Positions 22,288 through 33,393 of a DNA stretch of 64,000 nt are shown piece by piece. Under the pieces are notes generated by a model. The model was not told the DNA's origin. It made no database searches and was given only the letters and a program-made list of their open reading frames with translations. Position 1 is the stretch's first letter, and each line of letters opens with the position of its first letter. The DNA is taken from contig CM075675.1 of assembly GCA_037962975.1 (NCBI GenBank), forward strand, positions 42,268,501 to 42,332,500. The letters are read 5' to 3'. The DNA comes from Clitoria ternatea. Taxonomy: Eukaryota > Streptophyta > Magnoliopsida > Fabales > Fabaceae. A program made the position numbers and the translations under genes.

Positions 22288-23018
22288 TGATCCGGTCTCA
22301 ATACCGGTATCCGATCTGCTATACATAATTCAACGTCTTTGATAAGACATCTACGTGTAACCGGTGTCATCGGTATACATCCGGACTGTAATTCCGTATC
22401 AGGCGTTCTCCCTAAACCGGTTGTTCAGGATAACACCATGACATCAGATAATACACACGTCACTGTGCAAAAGACAAGGATTGTTGCTACAGGGATCGAT
22501 CAATAATTCCCTGCACTACGAGCCAAATTCTGCTCACGGGAATGGTCAACTTGTTCCCTAATCCTAGCCTACATTCTCTATGCTCAATATAAAATAGCCA
22601 CTTGACCCAATCATGCAGGTAAGTGCGCAATATAATAATGCTAATGGGAGTTGATGGTTCCCCACCAACGAGTCCTCGTTAATCGAGCCAATCAGGTATA
22701 TGAACTAACTTCATGATTGAAGTGGGGGGGGTTTCTTCAGCTCTTTTACGACTGATTCCTCTCTGAATACATTCCTTACTTGGAATATAATCACTGACTT
22801 GAGCGTCGGAGAATCTTTGCAGGTGACACCACCATTCGCCCACTTCAACGCGTTAGGTCGGTGTAAAGGATCTCCAGGACGCCCAATCCGCTTTCTTCAC
22901 CCAAGGACAACGGATACATACATCGGATACACATACATCTGGTCTACTAGACGGTATTGACATACTATTCGTGACTGGCTTGAGATCGGATCTATTGACC
23001 CCGGTCCAGGACAGATCA
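22288..23018 (+). repeat. 5' LTR of Tat-2
   Basis: Starts TGATCCGGTCTCAATACCGG and ends GGTCCAGGACAGATCA. It contains a TATA-like TATAAAAT near 22588-22595 and TGACTTGAGCGTCGGAGAA at about 22796-22814. Its ends resemble Tat-1, but most of the body does not align by eye, so these are separate families. Confidence 0.95.
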
Positions 23019-23039
23019 TTGGCACGCCCGGTGGGACCC
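23019..23039 (+). other. Primer binding site of Tat-2
   Basis: TTGGCACGCCCGGTGGGACC directly follows the 5' LTR and differs from Tat-1 by one base. The tRNA is not assigned. Confidence 0.75.
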
Positions 23040-23083
23040 GATAAAGTTATTCCCATATCCTTTGACAGAGCAGGTAATCCACA

Positions 23084-26000
23084 ATGGAAGGCGAAGCACA
23101 AGACTTCATGGAAAATCAGGCTGAAGGCAGAACCAATCCTAACGCCTTCAGAAAACTCAACTTTGATTCTCATGGGGGCAGCTCAAAGAAGATAGTAACA
23201 GTGTCTGATCCTGATCCTCGTGATGAGTTGATCAAACAACTTCAGAGGGAACTCGCTGAATTGCGAAGAGAAAAAAGGCAAAGCGAGGATAAAGAGTCAT
23301 CTCGCACGCGAAACACTCCCCACACAACTGATGGTGAAAAGTCCATCACTCTTCAGTACTCAAAGATCCCAACGTTTGAGGAGGGAGAACAAACTCGCGA
23401 TTCTGAGGATGCAGCTTCCCGAAGGAAGAGAGATTCAACAACAGCACCCCCATTGTCTTACAATCTGAAGGTTCCTTTTTCAAGGAGACTTATGGGCATC
23501 AGCATCCCCAAGCACCTTCAAACCACTCAACCACTTTCCATCGGAAAGTATAATGGTGAAACTGATCCAACTAAGCACCTTGATGCTTATGTGTTTGAAG
23601 CCATGTACTTGGGGGCTGATGAAGACGTGATGTGCCGAATGTTCCCTCGAACATTGTCTGAGGAAGCCCTCGGGTGGTTTAAAGGCCTGCCTTCTGGATC
23701 CATAGATTCTTGGACGGAAATGGCAGCTGCCTTTGAAACCCACTTTGTCATCTCCAGAGACGTACCCAAGACGTCTCATACCTTGGCTCAGATTAAGCAA
23801 AGTGAAACTGAGGGCTTAAAAGATTTTTTGAAGAGGTTTTATAAGGAAGCAGCCCTGGTTCCTAACCTCACAGAATCTATCAAGCTGCATATCGTAATTG
23901 AGGCATTGCAGCCAGGATCAGCTTTCGCTCTTTCATTAGCAAAGAGCCCCCCAGCAACTTTTGAGGAGTTCAGGAAAAAAACCTCAAAGTATGTGAGCAT
24001 AGAGATGCACTTGGAGGCAATGGCTGCAAAGAAAAAGCCACCAACACCATCTCCCCAAACCCAGAAGGGTAAGGAAAAGACGAGGTCAGAACGCATGGAG
24101 AGGTCATTCACCAATCCTAAGGTGGATAACCACCCTCCTCGACCTCGAGAAAGGCATGTCCATTCCTTCAGCCATTATGCACAGTTATCTGCCAGACCAT
24201 CTCAGATTTTGAGAGAGGTCGGATGGCCAGTTTTCAGCACATATGGCATCAGGAGACCAGCCCCTATGAAAAGACCAGGAAATTCACGAAAGTACTGTGA
24301 TTTTCATGAACAAAATGGTCATTCCACTGATGAATGCCAAGCTCTAAAGAACGCGGTTGAGACGCTAATTAGAGAAGGCAAATTGAAGCAATACCTGTTC
24401 AAAGAAAAATCCTTTGACAGGGCAGAACGGAATGAGAAAAGAGAAAGAGATCCTGACGATGGGGATAACAACAACCCCAGTCCGGTTCGAAAGTTCTCTG
24501 CTGCAGAGAAGCAAAAAGGTGTAATGACCGATAATGCAGCACAGAAAGACAGCATGCCCCAGCAACAACGTCAGGGCCGACGTGAAGTCATTGACATGAT
24601 TGCTGGAGGGTTCGCTGGAGGAGGAGCTTCAATTACAGCCCGTAAGAATCATCACAGAATGATTCTATCTGTGCAAGGGAAAGTCAAAGACAATCGCCCT
24701 TACAGAGGAGGAATTGAGGCTCCCATAATCTCTTTCTCTGACGAGGATTTTGGCCCAACCGTTCCTGGTGGTGACGATGCTGTAGTCATCACTGCTGTGA
24801 TCGCCAACAAGGACGTCCGAAGAATCCTTGTTGACCAGGGAAGTTCCTGCGATGTTATTTTCTATAATTGCTTTGAAAGAATGGGTTTTAAAGACTCAGA
24901 TTTACAGCCTTACACGCAGGAACTAACAGCTTTCAATGGCGCAAAGCAACTAACTAAAGGGTATCTTGACACCCTTATCTCGTTTGAAGGCGAACCAGGA
25001 GCCAGGACGGTTAGGTCTCGGGTGCTAGTGATTGATGTCAAATCACCATTTAATGGCATCATAGGCCGTCCTACTCTGAATGCAATGGAGGCAGTTGTAT
25101 CAACCCCACATCTCCTTATCAAGTTCATTGACAAGGATAATGCTGTGTCATCTATCCGTGGTGATCAAGAGATGGCTAGGTATTGCTACAACCTTAGTCT
25201 CAACATGACAAAGCTGGACGCCTCCAATAAAAAGAGGAAACTTAATGATGCTGGAACATCGGCTGAATCCGTAAGTCTTGTCGACCTGGACCCTAGAGCG
25301 GATTTGAACATTGATCCGTTCAACCCATCAAAGCCCACACCGGATGGAAATTCCAGGGACATTGTCTTGGGAGATTCTCCAGAAAAGATCACCCATATCA
25401 ATGACAAGCTAGATACTGAAATAGAGCAGCGACTGCTGGCTCTCTTACAAGAGTTTAAAGACCTCTTTGCATGGACTGCAGCCGATATGCCAGGCATAGA
25501 CCCTGAATTCTGCTGTCATAAACTTTCTGTCTATCCAGAGACGAAACCTGTGGCCCAAAAGAAAAGACGATTGGGCCCAGAGAAACAGAAAGCAGCTTGT
25601 CAGCAAACTGAGGAATTGCTGAAGGCCGGATTTATCAAGGAAATCCGATATTCCTCTTGGCTTTCGAATGTGGTGATGGTCCCTAAATCCAATGGTAAAT
25701 GGAGAATGTGCATTGACTACGTGGACCTCAACCGCTGCTGTCCAAAAGATCCTTATCCTCTTCCTAATATAGATCGGATGGTAGATGATTCCTCTGGTTA
25801 CCAATACCTGAGCTTCATGGACGCTTATTCTGGTTACAACCAAATTCCGATGTGCGAAGAGGATCAAGAGAAGACAGCTTTCATAAATGATCGCGGTGTC
25901 TTTTGCTATACAGTCATGCCCTTTGGCCTGAAAAACGCTGGGGCGACATATCAGTGCATGATCAACAAGGTTTTCGAAGGTATGCACACCAAACTTGTTG

Positions 26001-28555
26001 AAGTATACATTGACGACATAATAGCAAAGACACCGGTTGGTGGCGATCATATTGAAGACCTGCGCCAAGTATTCACCCGTTTGAGACAATTTAACATGAG
26101 GCTGAACCCAATGAAGTGCACATTTGCTGTCCCTGCTGGGAAATTTTTGGGTTTCATGTTAACTCAACGTGGTATAGAAGCCAATCCAGGGAAGTGCCAA
26201 ACGATTCTAGACATGCAAAGTCCTAAGAATCTCAAAGAAGTCCAATCCCTGAATGGCAAGGTAGCAGCTTTGGCACGATTCATGCCGAAGATGGCTCACA
26301 GGTCGCTCCCCCTGTACAAAATACTGAAAAAGTCCAAGAAATTCGAGTGGGGACAGGAACAAGAAAAAGCTTTCCAAGAGCTTAAGGAGGTGTTGTCCAA
26401 ACCTCCCATTCTCACAAAGCCTGACCCCGAAGACACACTCATTCTGTACTTGGCTATTTCAGATGAAGCTTTGGGCGTTGCCTTGATAAAAGAAACTCCT
26501 GATGGACAAAGACCGGTCTATTTCACTAGCAAGACCTTGCAAGGTGCTGAGATCCGGTATCAAAAAATTGAAAAGGCCGCCCTCGCTGTTGTTTGGGCCT
26601 CACGACGGTTGCGTCCGTACTTTCACGCCCATCCAATCATAGTGAGAACGGATTTGCCACTCCGTTCTGTCTTAATCAAGCCCGATCTTGCTGGGAGGAT
26701 GATCAAATGGTCTATTGAACTCTCTGAGTTTGATATATCCTACGAACCCCGCAGCGCTATTAAAGCTCAAGTCCTGGCTGACTTTATTGTGGAAATGACA
26801 GGGACTGATCCGGATTACCCACGAGTCCATTGGACCATTTACGTTGATGGTTCATCAAACCAAAGAGGCTCTGGAGCAGGTGTAGTTCTCGAAAGTGATG
26901 ACGGAGTACACCTGGAGATCTCCCTTCGTTTCAATTTCAAAACATCCAACAACCAGGCTGAGTACGAAGCTTGCTTGGCCGGGCTAAGAGCTGCAATTGA
27001 CATCGGAGCTTCTGAGGCGACACTCTGTAGCGATTCACAGCTGGTGATTTCGCAGATCTTAGGAGAATATCAAGCTCGCGAACCTCAACTCCAATTATAC
27101 TTGAACTGTGTCAAGGAGTTGACTGAGAAATTCTCAAAGGTGGAGTTCAAGCATGTTCCACGTGAAGAGAATACGAGAGCGGATATACTCTCCAGGTTAG
27201 CAAGCACTAAACGACCAGGTAGCACCACTACGCTGGTTCAAAGCACGCTAACGTCGCCCAGCATTCCTCTTTTCCCTTCTCTAAACGCCATAATGACTGA
27301 CTCCCTTTACGGAGACACATGGATGGCTCCTTACATCCGTTGTTTGGCTGATGGACAGCTACCCACAGATGAGAAGGAAAAGACGAGGTTAAGGAGAGAA
27401 TTACCGTATTTCACTATGATTGATGGTAATCTCTATAGAAGGGCACTCTCTGTGCCCTATTTAATTTGTCTCAAAGAGGATGAGGTGCAAGGTGTAATGG
27501 AGGAAGTGCATGGAGGACAAAGTGGACACCATGCTGGAGGAAGAAGCTTAATGCGAAAAATCCTCAGAGCTGGATACTGGTGGCCCACAATGAAGCAAGA
27601 CTCCATTGACTTCGTCAAAAAATGCGACGCTTGCCAAAAATTCTCTAACCTACACCACACACCGGCAGAAGAACTCTTCACATCCGCTGTTCCATGGCCC
27701 TTCTATCAATGGGGATTGGATATTCTGGGCCCCTTTCCAGCTGCTCCTGGGGGCATCAAATATCTCATTGTAGGGGTCAATTATTTCACTAAGTGGATAG
27801 AAGCAGAGCCGGTGGTGCATATTACTTCAGCCCGAACTCGCCGTTTCATGTATGAAAACATCATAACACGGTTCGGGGTCCCAGCACGGATTGTCACAGA
27901 CAATGGCACCCAGTTCACGGATAGAAAATTCACAGATTTGCTTGAAGGGTTAGGAATAACCCAAATATTCTCATCCGTCGAACATCCCCAAACTAATGGT
28001 CAAGCTGAAGCGGCCAACAGGGAGGTGCTTAAGGGACTAAAGAAGCGCCTTGGTAAAGCCAAGGGCGGATGGACAGACCAGCTGTGTCATGTCCTATGGG
28101 CATATCGGACAACGCCTCATTCGTCCACCAATGAATCCCCATATCGCCTAACATACGGGGTCGAGGCAATGATACCTGTGGAACTGCAAATTGCTTCCAC
28201 AAGAGTTAAGTACTTCTCTGAAGAAACCAACAATGCTAACTTGGCATCTGAAATGGATGTCATACAAGAACTCAGAGAAGACGCTTTCATCAGAGATCAA
28301 GCCATCAAAGCCAAAGTTGCTCTCCGGTACAACAAACGAGTCCAATCAAGGACTTTCAACGTTGGAGATTTGGTTTTGAGGAAAGTAAGTATAGGGAACA
28401 AATTCGCCCATCAAGGCAAATTAGCCCCAAACTGGGAAGGCCCATACAGGGTATCCGAGGTCACTGGCAAAGGCTCTTATCGCCTTGAAAACCTTGATGG
28501 CACTCCAATCCGAAACAAATGGAACACCCAAAACTTGTGCATCTACTATAGCTAG
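23084..28555 (+). CDS. gag-pol: Intact Tat-2 gag-pol polyprotein, 1823 residues
   Basis: A single open frame encodes all replication functions. Gag core is about residues 130-330 and a C-H-H-C knuckle-like segment (KYCDFHEQNGHSTDEC) about 403-418. The aspartic protease centres on D584 in DQGSSCD; Gln replaces the usual Thr/Ser of DT/SG. Reverse transcriptase is about 850-1040 with YIDD at 975-978. A Ty3-type RNase H follows (to about 1240), then a second RNase H (WTIYVDGSS, D1255; NQAEYEA; CSDSQL), the hallmark of the Tat lineage. Integrase has an HHCC finger from H1476 and catalytic D1546, D1606 and E1642 (D-35-E spacing). The ATG at 23084 follows the PBS by ~45 bp. No stop or frameshift is seen. 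Protease processing and integration would occur in particles and the nucleus. Confidence 0.97.
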   Translation: MEGEAQDFMENQAEGRTNPNAFRKLNFDSHGGSSKKIVTVSDPDPRDELIKQLQRELAELRREKRQSEDKESSRTRNTPHTTDGEKSITLQYSKIPTFEEGEQTRDSEDAASRRKRDSTTAPPLSYNLKVPFSRRLMGISIPKHLQTTQPLSIGKYNGETDPTKHLDAYVFEAMYLGADEDVMCRMFPRTLSEEALGWFKGLPSGSIDSWTEMAAAFETHFVISRDVPKTSHTLAQIKQSETEGLKDFLKRFYKEAALVPNLTESIKLHIVIEALQPGSAFALSLAKSPPATFEEFRKKTSKYVSIEMHLEAMAAKKKPPTPSPQTQKGKEKTRSERMERSFTNPKVDNHPPRPRERHVHSFSHYAQLSARPSQILREVGWPVFSTYGIRRPAPMKRPGNSRKYCDFHEQNGHSTDECQALKNAVETLIREGKLKQYLFKEKSFDRAERNEKRERDPDDGDNNNPSPVRKFSAAEKQKGVMTDNAAQKDSMPQQQRQGRREVIDMIAGGFAGGGASITARKNHHRMILSVQGKVKDNRPYRGGIEAPIISFSDEDFGPTVPGGDDAVVITAVIANKDVRRILVDQGSSCDVIFYNCFERMGFKDSDLQPYTQELTAFNGAKQLTKGYLDTLISFEGEPGARTVRSRVLVIDVKSPFNGIIGRPTLNAMEAVVSTPHLLIKFIDKDNAVSSIRGDQEMARYCYNLSLNMTKLDASNKKRKLNDAGTSAESVSLVDLDPRADLNIDPFNPSKPTPDGNSRDIVLGDSPEKITHINDKLDTEIEQRLLALLQEFKDLFAWTAADMPGIDPEFCCHKLSVYPETKPVAQKKRRLGPEKQKAACQQTEELLKAGFIKEIRYSSWLSNVVMVPKSNGKWRMCIDYVDLNRCCPKDPYPLPNIDRMVDDSSGYQYLSFMDAYSGYNQIPMCEEDQEKTAFINDRGVFCYTVMPFGLKNAGATYQCMINKVFEGMHTKLVEVYIDDIIAKTPVGGDHIEDLRQVFTRLRQFNMRLNPMKCTFAVPAGKFLGFMLTQRGIEANPGKCQTILDMQSPKNLKEVQSLNGKVAALARFMPKMAHRSLPLYKILKKSKKFEWGQEQEKAFQELKEVLSKPPILTKPDPEDTLILYLAISDEALGVALIKETPDGQRPVYFTSKTLQGAEIRYQKIEKAALAVVWASRRLRPYFHAHPIIVRTDLPLRSVLIKPDLAGRMIKWSIELSEFDISYEPRSAIKAQVLADFIVEMTGTDPDYPRVHWTIYVDGSSNQRGSGAGVVLESDDGVHLEISLRFNFKTSNNQAEYEACLAGLRAAIDIGASEATLCSDSQLVISQILGEYQAREPQLQLYLNCVKELTEKFSKVEFKHVPREENTRADILSRLASTKRPGSTTTLVQSTLTSPSIPLFPSLNAIMTDSLYGDTWMAPYIRCLADGQLPTDEKEKTRLRRELPYFTMIDGNLYRRALSVPYLICLKEDEVQGVMEEVHGGQSGHHAGGRSLMRKILRAGYWWPTMKQDSIDFVKKCDACQKFSNLHHTPAEELFTSAVPWPFYQWGLDILGPFPAAPGGIKYLIVGVNYFTKWIEAEPVVHITSARTRRFMYENIITRFGVPARIVTDNGTQFTDRKFTDLLEGLGITQIFSSVEHPQTNGQAEAANREVLKGLKKRLGKAKGGWTDQLCHVLWAYRTTPHSSTNESPYRLTYGVEAMIPVELQIASTRVKYFSEETNNANLASEMDVIQELREDAFIRDQAIKAKVALRYNKRVQSRTFNVGDLVLRKVSIGNKFAHQGKLAPNWEGPYRVSEVTGKGSYRLENLDGTPIRNKWNTQNLCIYYS

Positions 28556-28728
28556 CTGTTTCTACACTCTCCTATCCTTATCTTGGATTGAATACTGGAG
28601 AATTTATTTTCACAGCTACGCTCTCCTTGTAATTCTTATTTTTGATTTAATAAGAATCTCTCATAACAATTTAACTCTTTCGAGTTTTTCTTATGCTGTG
28701 ATTTTCAGTTTATCCGGTGTACAAAAGC

Positions 28729-28866
28729 ACATTCAGGACGGATGATCTCAGCTACTTATTCTGTAGTTGACGATGTAACTCTTCGAATATGCGCAACGCA
28801 CAAGAACATATTCAGGACGGATGATCTCAATTACCCATTCTGTAATTGACGATATAACTCCTCGAG
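28729..28866 (+). repeat. Hairpin tandem repeat, two units (Tat-2, first array)
   Basis: Two ~78 bp units of GGACGGATGATCTCA, a hairpin, then GACGATGTAACTC. Stems: AGCTAC/GTAGTT at 28750-28768 and CAATTAC/GTAATTG at 28828-28848, each with a 7-nt loop. Related units recur at 33394-33790. Confidence 0.8.
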
Positions 28867-28879
28867 TGTGTAAATATTG

Positions 28880-29455
28880 AAGGCCCAGATTGTAGGATTA
28901 AACCGAACTCTGGGTACGGTTAGTAAGTTTGGCTGAACACCAGTGAAGGCTCAGATTGTAGGATTAAACCGAACTCTGAGTACGACTAGTAGGATAAACC
29001 GAACGTCGGTGAAGACCTGAGTTGTAGGATTAAACCGAACCTCAGGGCATGGGTTGTAGGGCTGGTCCTTCTTCAAGGCCACAAACCGAACCCCATTCGA
29101 AGACTACATGGGTTGTAGGGCTGGTCCTTCTTCAAGGCCATAAACCGAACCCCATGCGAAGGCTTGGGCGCAGTAAGCTGGTTTTTCTTCAAGACCACGC
29201 TGAACCCCAAGTGACGGGCGCAGTAGGTTCAGGATTAGCCCTGATCTGAACCCCGTATCGAAGGCTCGGATTGTAGGATTAAACCGAACTCTGAGTACGA
29301 CTAGTAGGATTAACCGAACGTCGGTGAAGAATCGTCATTGGGTAAAACCAAAGACCAATTGAAGAACGGCTAGTAGGATTCAACCGAACACCAAATATGA
29401 CATGGACAGTAGGATCAAACCGAACTCCAAACACAACAAGTAAGTTATACTGAAC
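28880..29455 (+). repeat. Irregular tandem array with GTAGGATTAAACCGAAC
   Basis: About ten units of 50-70 bp share GTAGGATTAAACCGAAC or a variant followed by CTCTGAGTACG, CCCCATGCGAAGG or similar. It lies between gag-pol and the antisense gene. Small frames across it are repeat by-products. Confidence 0.8.
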
Positions 29456-29998
29456 TCCAAATTAATACTCTCGTGAAGTTCTTTATTTGGGAGTTTTATA
29501 GCTTATAATTCTGAGTCATCAATTCTTCAATTGAGATCTGACTCATAAACTCCGACACAAACAATTCACTCGGGTACGCCACAATCTAAGGCATTTTCAC
29601 CCGAAATTCCTCAGTCGGAAATATTTGAAGAGGAATTTCTATTTTAAAACCTCACTCTTAAAAGCTCTCACGAGAAAATATCACTCAGAGTTTATTCAAA
29701 GTGATAATCACCCAATGATACTGGGGGACAACATAAACGGTTTAACGAATATCTTGAGGAATGAACTCTCGTCTAAACGATCTCACAATCATTCCCCTTA
29801 AACCGTTCTTGTAACAATGATGTGTTCCCTCATCAGCGGTGACCTTATTATGAAATTCATCTTGCATGTATAAGTCCGGTATGTAGATTTTGTTTTACAA
29901 TCCGATCTTCATTACTTAAAACCGGAATGATACAATACACATGCAATCCCTCTATTAAAGTTGTTTTTCACTAAACAAGAATGGAGGTAAAAAACTCT
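29456..29998. other. Tat-2 spacer, no gene seen
   Basis: Non-repetitive sequence between the array and the 3' end of antisense gene copy 1. No open frame or motif stands out. Confidence 0.5.
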
Positions 29999-30004
29999 TT
30001 TATT
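29999..30004 (-). terminator. Poly(A) signal of antisense gene copy 1
   Basis: AATAAA on the minus strand, about 100 bp after the stop codon at 30103. Confidence 0.5.
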
Positions 30005-30102
30005 GATTAAATGAGAATTACAATTCGTGTAATAATCCGGAGCTGATCCCGGAGCACAGCGAATTTGAATCAGTAAAATGAAAAAGGAAACAGGGAAGGA
30101 CG

Positions 30103-32398
30103 CTACTTTCTCTGGCTTGAATCTTCTTCTTTCCCTTTACCTTTGCCTCCGACCTTGCCATCTTCAGTGCAAGAGCTCGTTCCTGTGCTTATGGACTTCA
30201 GGAATGAAGGTCCCATTGATTGGCCTGCAGGTAAAGGAGCGAACTTATAAGGAGTGTTGGGCGGACTTTCATGACGCTTATCAACTATGGCCACCAGTTT
30301 CCCTTGATGAAACTCATAGAACGGGTCAATACCATTCAGATTAAGTTTCACCTTGGGATTCCGGTATTGAATTTGACGAACAGCCAACCCAAAGGATTCC
30401 TTGACTGCCTGATCGCACATATCCACAGCCTCGTCAAATTCCGCTTTTGTGTCCGCCAACTTTGAGAGCAGCTCCTTCTCCTTACGCGACCAATCTTCGG
30501 TTCCTCGAGCATAAACAACTTTGACTTCCTTAAGCTCCTCTTCCAGCTTTGAAGAGCGTTCCTTCTCCGCACAAAAACCGGAGTGGAGGTCGGAATTGAT
30601 TTTCTTTTGATCAGCTACTTGGGCCTCCAACTCCTTGGCAAGACGTTTTAGCCTGACAATTTCTTCATCCTTCTTATATCCTTCCTCTTTGGAAGCTTCT
30701 AATTTACTTTCTAAACGAAGGATGGTTGCCTTGTCCTTAGCAGCAGCAACGCTAAGGTCATTAACCTTGCCAACCAACGAGCTCAGCCTCTCATTCTCTT
30801 CTGGAAGCTTGCGAACCGATCTTAGGAGCCCGGATAATTCTGCCAGGTGCTTCTGTCCGGCATCGCAAGCTTTGGCTACTTCATCGCTCATCAATGAGGG
30901 CTTCAGCTTGTACGGAGTCTCAGGAACGATCTCAGGAACAGAACCCTCGTATACCAGATATTGTGCAAGACCGGAGCTACTTTGAAGGGGGCGAGTAACT
31001 TTTGGTGCAAAGTAAGTCGTTATTGGCTTTGCACCATAGGTGATCCCGTCGCCAGGAGCATCCGGAGTGGACCCTGCATCCAGAGCAGATCTTTCCACTT
31101 TCTTTCCCTTTGAAGGCTCCAGATCAGCACTCTCACTTGAAATTTTTTGTTTTTTCGGAGAGGGTTGACGATCCGAGGTCCTTGAGGAACCGCGTTTTAT
31201 AGTTTTCTTCTTTTCTCCGACCTTCTCAGCCACAACCTTCTCAGATCCGCCCTCCAGTAAGGGAATATCGTCACCAGCAGATGAGGTTAAAATGATGGTC
31301 TCCGCTGTGGCTTTCTTCGAATTCCGTTTCGCCTGAATGTCATTTTCAGCTGCCACGGAATTCGCTCCAGCTTTGAGCCCTTTCAGTTTTTCCATCTCTG
31401 GAGACGCAGCTTCAATTTCAACTGCAAAACCAAGCAACACGGTTAGAAATCAACTACTTCAAGGCATGATGCGATAAAATATGAATATTAGCAGGAAAAT
31501 TACGCAGATATTCCTCGCGGGTAGACCACGATCCTAACAAACGCCTGCAAGAGAAAAATTGATGCGAGGCGGTGTAAGATTGAAGGGCGGAAAGAACGGA
31601 AACTGAAGACGGGCTTAGTTCATCCTCCTCAGTGTAGTACGCCTGGGAGGTCAGCAAAAAGTGTTCATGCGTCCAAGCCACTGGGAACTTTGGAAGCCCA
31701 TCTTCAGTTAACCAAAAAACTGACTCGTCAGGGTGAACGCTAATCTTCGTGAAATAGGACTTGAATGAATGTCCATCAACTTTGACGGAGTCAGTGTACG
31801 CCTCAAAGTTGATAACCTTTGAGAGAGTCCGGAGGGATATCAAGCTCACTCCCCCCTTCTCTTTATTTGCACGGCGGACCACTTGGGCAAAATAAAAGAG
31901 CATGGCCACCGTCGGCTTGAAGTTGAAGTGCTCCCAAAGCACTTCAAGAGAGCGGACTAATCCCCATCCGTTGGGGTGAAGCTGTGAAGGAGCGCAGTCC
32001 AGGAATCTCAGAACCCCCATCTGAAACTTCGAAAGAGGAAACCGCACACCAAGGTTCAAAAATAAAAAGTCATACATATACAAGGACCTTTCGTCCGGGA
32101 TATGACAAATTCGATCGGATGGCAACGGGGCTATCACCACGAAGCACTTCTTGTATTTATCCCTCTTGAAGACCGTGAAATGCGGCTCCAACTCCGCTCC
32201 CCCCTCTTGAGCATGAACTGATGCTATTTCACGAAACTCCTCAGCCACCCAGCTGAATGGGCGTTTCTGTTGGAATTTCACCCAATCTATCCGGTGTGCA
32301 ACCACATTGCAGAGGCCGGATTGGGTCTTCAAGATATGCTTCTCGGAAGGGGATTCCCCTTCAGACGACTTCCTCCCAGTAGCTTTCTTTGTCACCAT
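30103..32398 (-). CDS. Antisense two-exon gene of Tat-2, copy 1 (open)
   Basis: Exon 1 32398-31504, intron 31503-31422 (82 bp, GTAATT...TTTGCAG, phase 1), exon 2 31421-30103; joined 2214 nt, about 737 residues with no stop. Exon 1 has the gypsy-type transposon-like block (RICHIPDERSLYMYD, FPLSKFQMGVLRFLDCAPSQ, WTHEHFLLTSQAYYTE). Exon 2 has EIEAASPEMEKLK right after the junction, a basic region with KKQKISSE, a long coiled coil and a conserved end (AVRQIQYRNP, DPFYEF, PLPAGQSMGP). The open frame continues upstream of ATG 32398 to about 32506 with similarity to the Tat-1 gene (ES..D...FY.S motif), so the protein may start earlier; MPRKG at about 32668 is in another frame. The role is unknown, and transcription opposes gag-pol. 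Confidence 0.75.
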
Positions 32399-32667
32399 TG
32401 TGAAAGCCTTGATGCTGCGATAAAATTCCACATCATCAGAGACATATAAATCCCCACTCTCGACACTCTCACTAGAGGAGGAAGACCCTGAAGAGGGTAT
32501 AATCACCCTTCGCCTTTGATATTGCGACCCCTCCCTCTCTTGTATTTCGTGATCTCGACTGAAGGATCACTGGAATCCTCCCACCATGAACGCTAGGGTT
32601 TTGAGTCAAAGCCCTTCCTCCTCTTCCTCTAGGGCCAACGCCACTGAAGCTAACACCCTTCCTAGGC

Positions 32668-33006
32668 ATTCTCAAATATTGAAAAGAGAAACTGAGAACG
32701 AAGGGAAAGTGGTTACCTTAGATAGTGAATTGAAATTCACAGAGGTGGATACGAAGAACTTCTTGGAATTTTCGCAGAGATTCGTCAAGGAAGCAAGAAG
32801 AAATGGTAACTGAGAATTGCCAAATATGCCTATATCAGGGCACCAAAATTTTTCAAATACCCATTAAACATAACCTGTCGTTTACCCCCAAACGACTTCC
32901 CGTTTAGTGGACCAAAATTGTCGTTTAGTACATCAAGGCGCGAAGATGCCATCATTTCGTCACAAAGCCATCGAAATGGGCCTATTAAAACCAAATACTA
33001 GGCCCA
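32668..33006 (-). promoter_or_regulatory. Putative promoter and leader of antisense gene copy 1
   Basis: Minus strand: a weak TATA-like TGATATAGG at 32837-32829, a splice-donor-like TAAG/GTAACC at 32717/32716, and TGGGCC motifs at 32977-32982 and 33006-33001. AAACGAC-type motifs occur in 32878-32930. The layout matches the other two antisense genes, but the TATA box is poorer. Confidence 0.35.
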
Positions 33007-33307
33007 ACAAGACTATACGTGACAGTTACTAAGACATGCGCACTTAACGCAATAATGGCGCGCCCACGTAAATTAAGGCATTAAATGTCCAATCATTAGA
33101 AACGTGGCCACCATTACTCGAATACCAAGGGTTGCGAAATTCGATAAACTTCTGATATTCCCATTGTCGAATCCGCCCTTAAAATTTCGTCGCTACGGAG
33201 CATGGTTCCAAGAGCGGATATTTACACTTCGGTGCAAATCCGAAATCCAGACGTACTATGATCAATATAGCTCATATGAGCAAGTCAACTGCTTCCTCAC
33301 ATCAGCT

Positions 33308-33315
33308 AGGGGGCT
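33308..33315 (+). other. Internal second polypurine-tract-like site in Tat-2
   Basis: CAGCTAGGGGGCTAG at 33304-33318 copies the context of the true tract (AGCTAGGGGACATA at 37517-37530) but no LTR follows. It marks the end of the first of two tandem 3' modules. Confidence 0.55.
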
Positions 33316-33393
33316 AGTAGAGGTAAGACTCGGATTTCGGATGGAGCGAAAATTGCCAATTGAATCCGCACTCCTTTGATAGGAATAATCACA

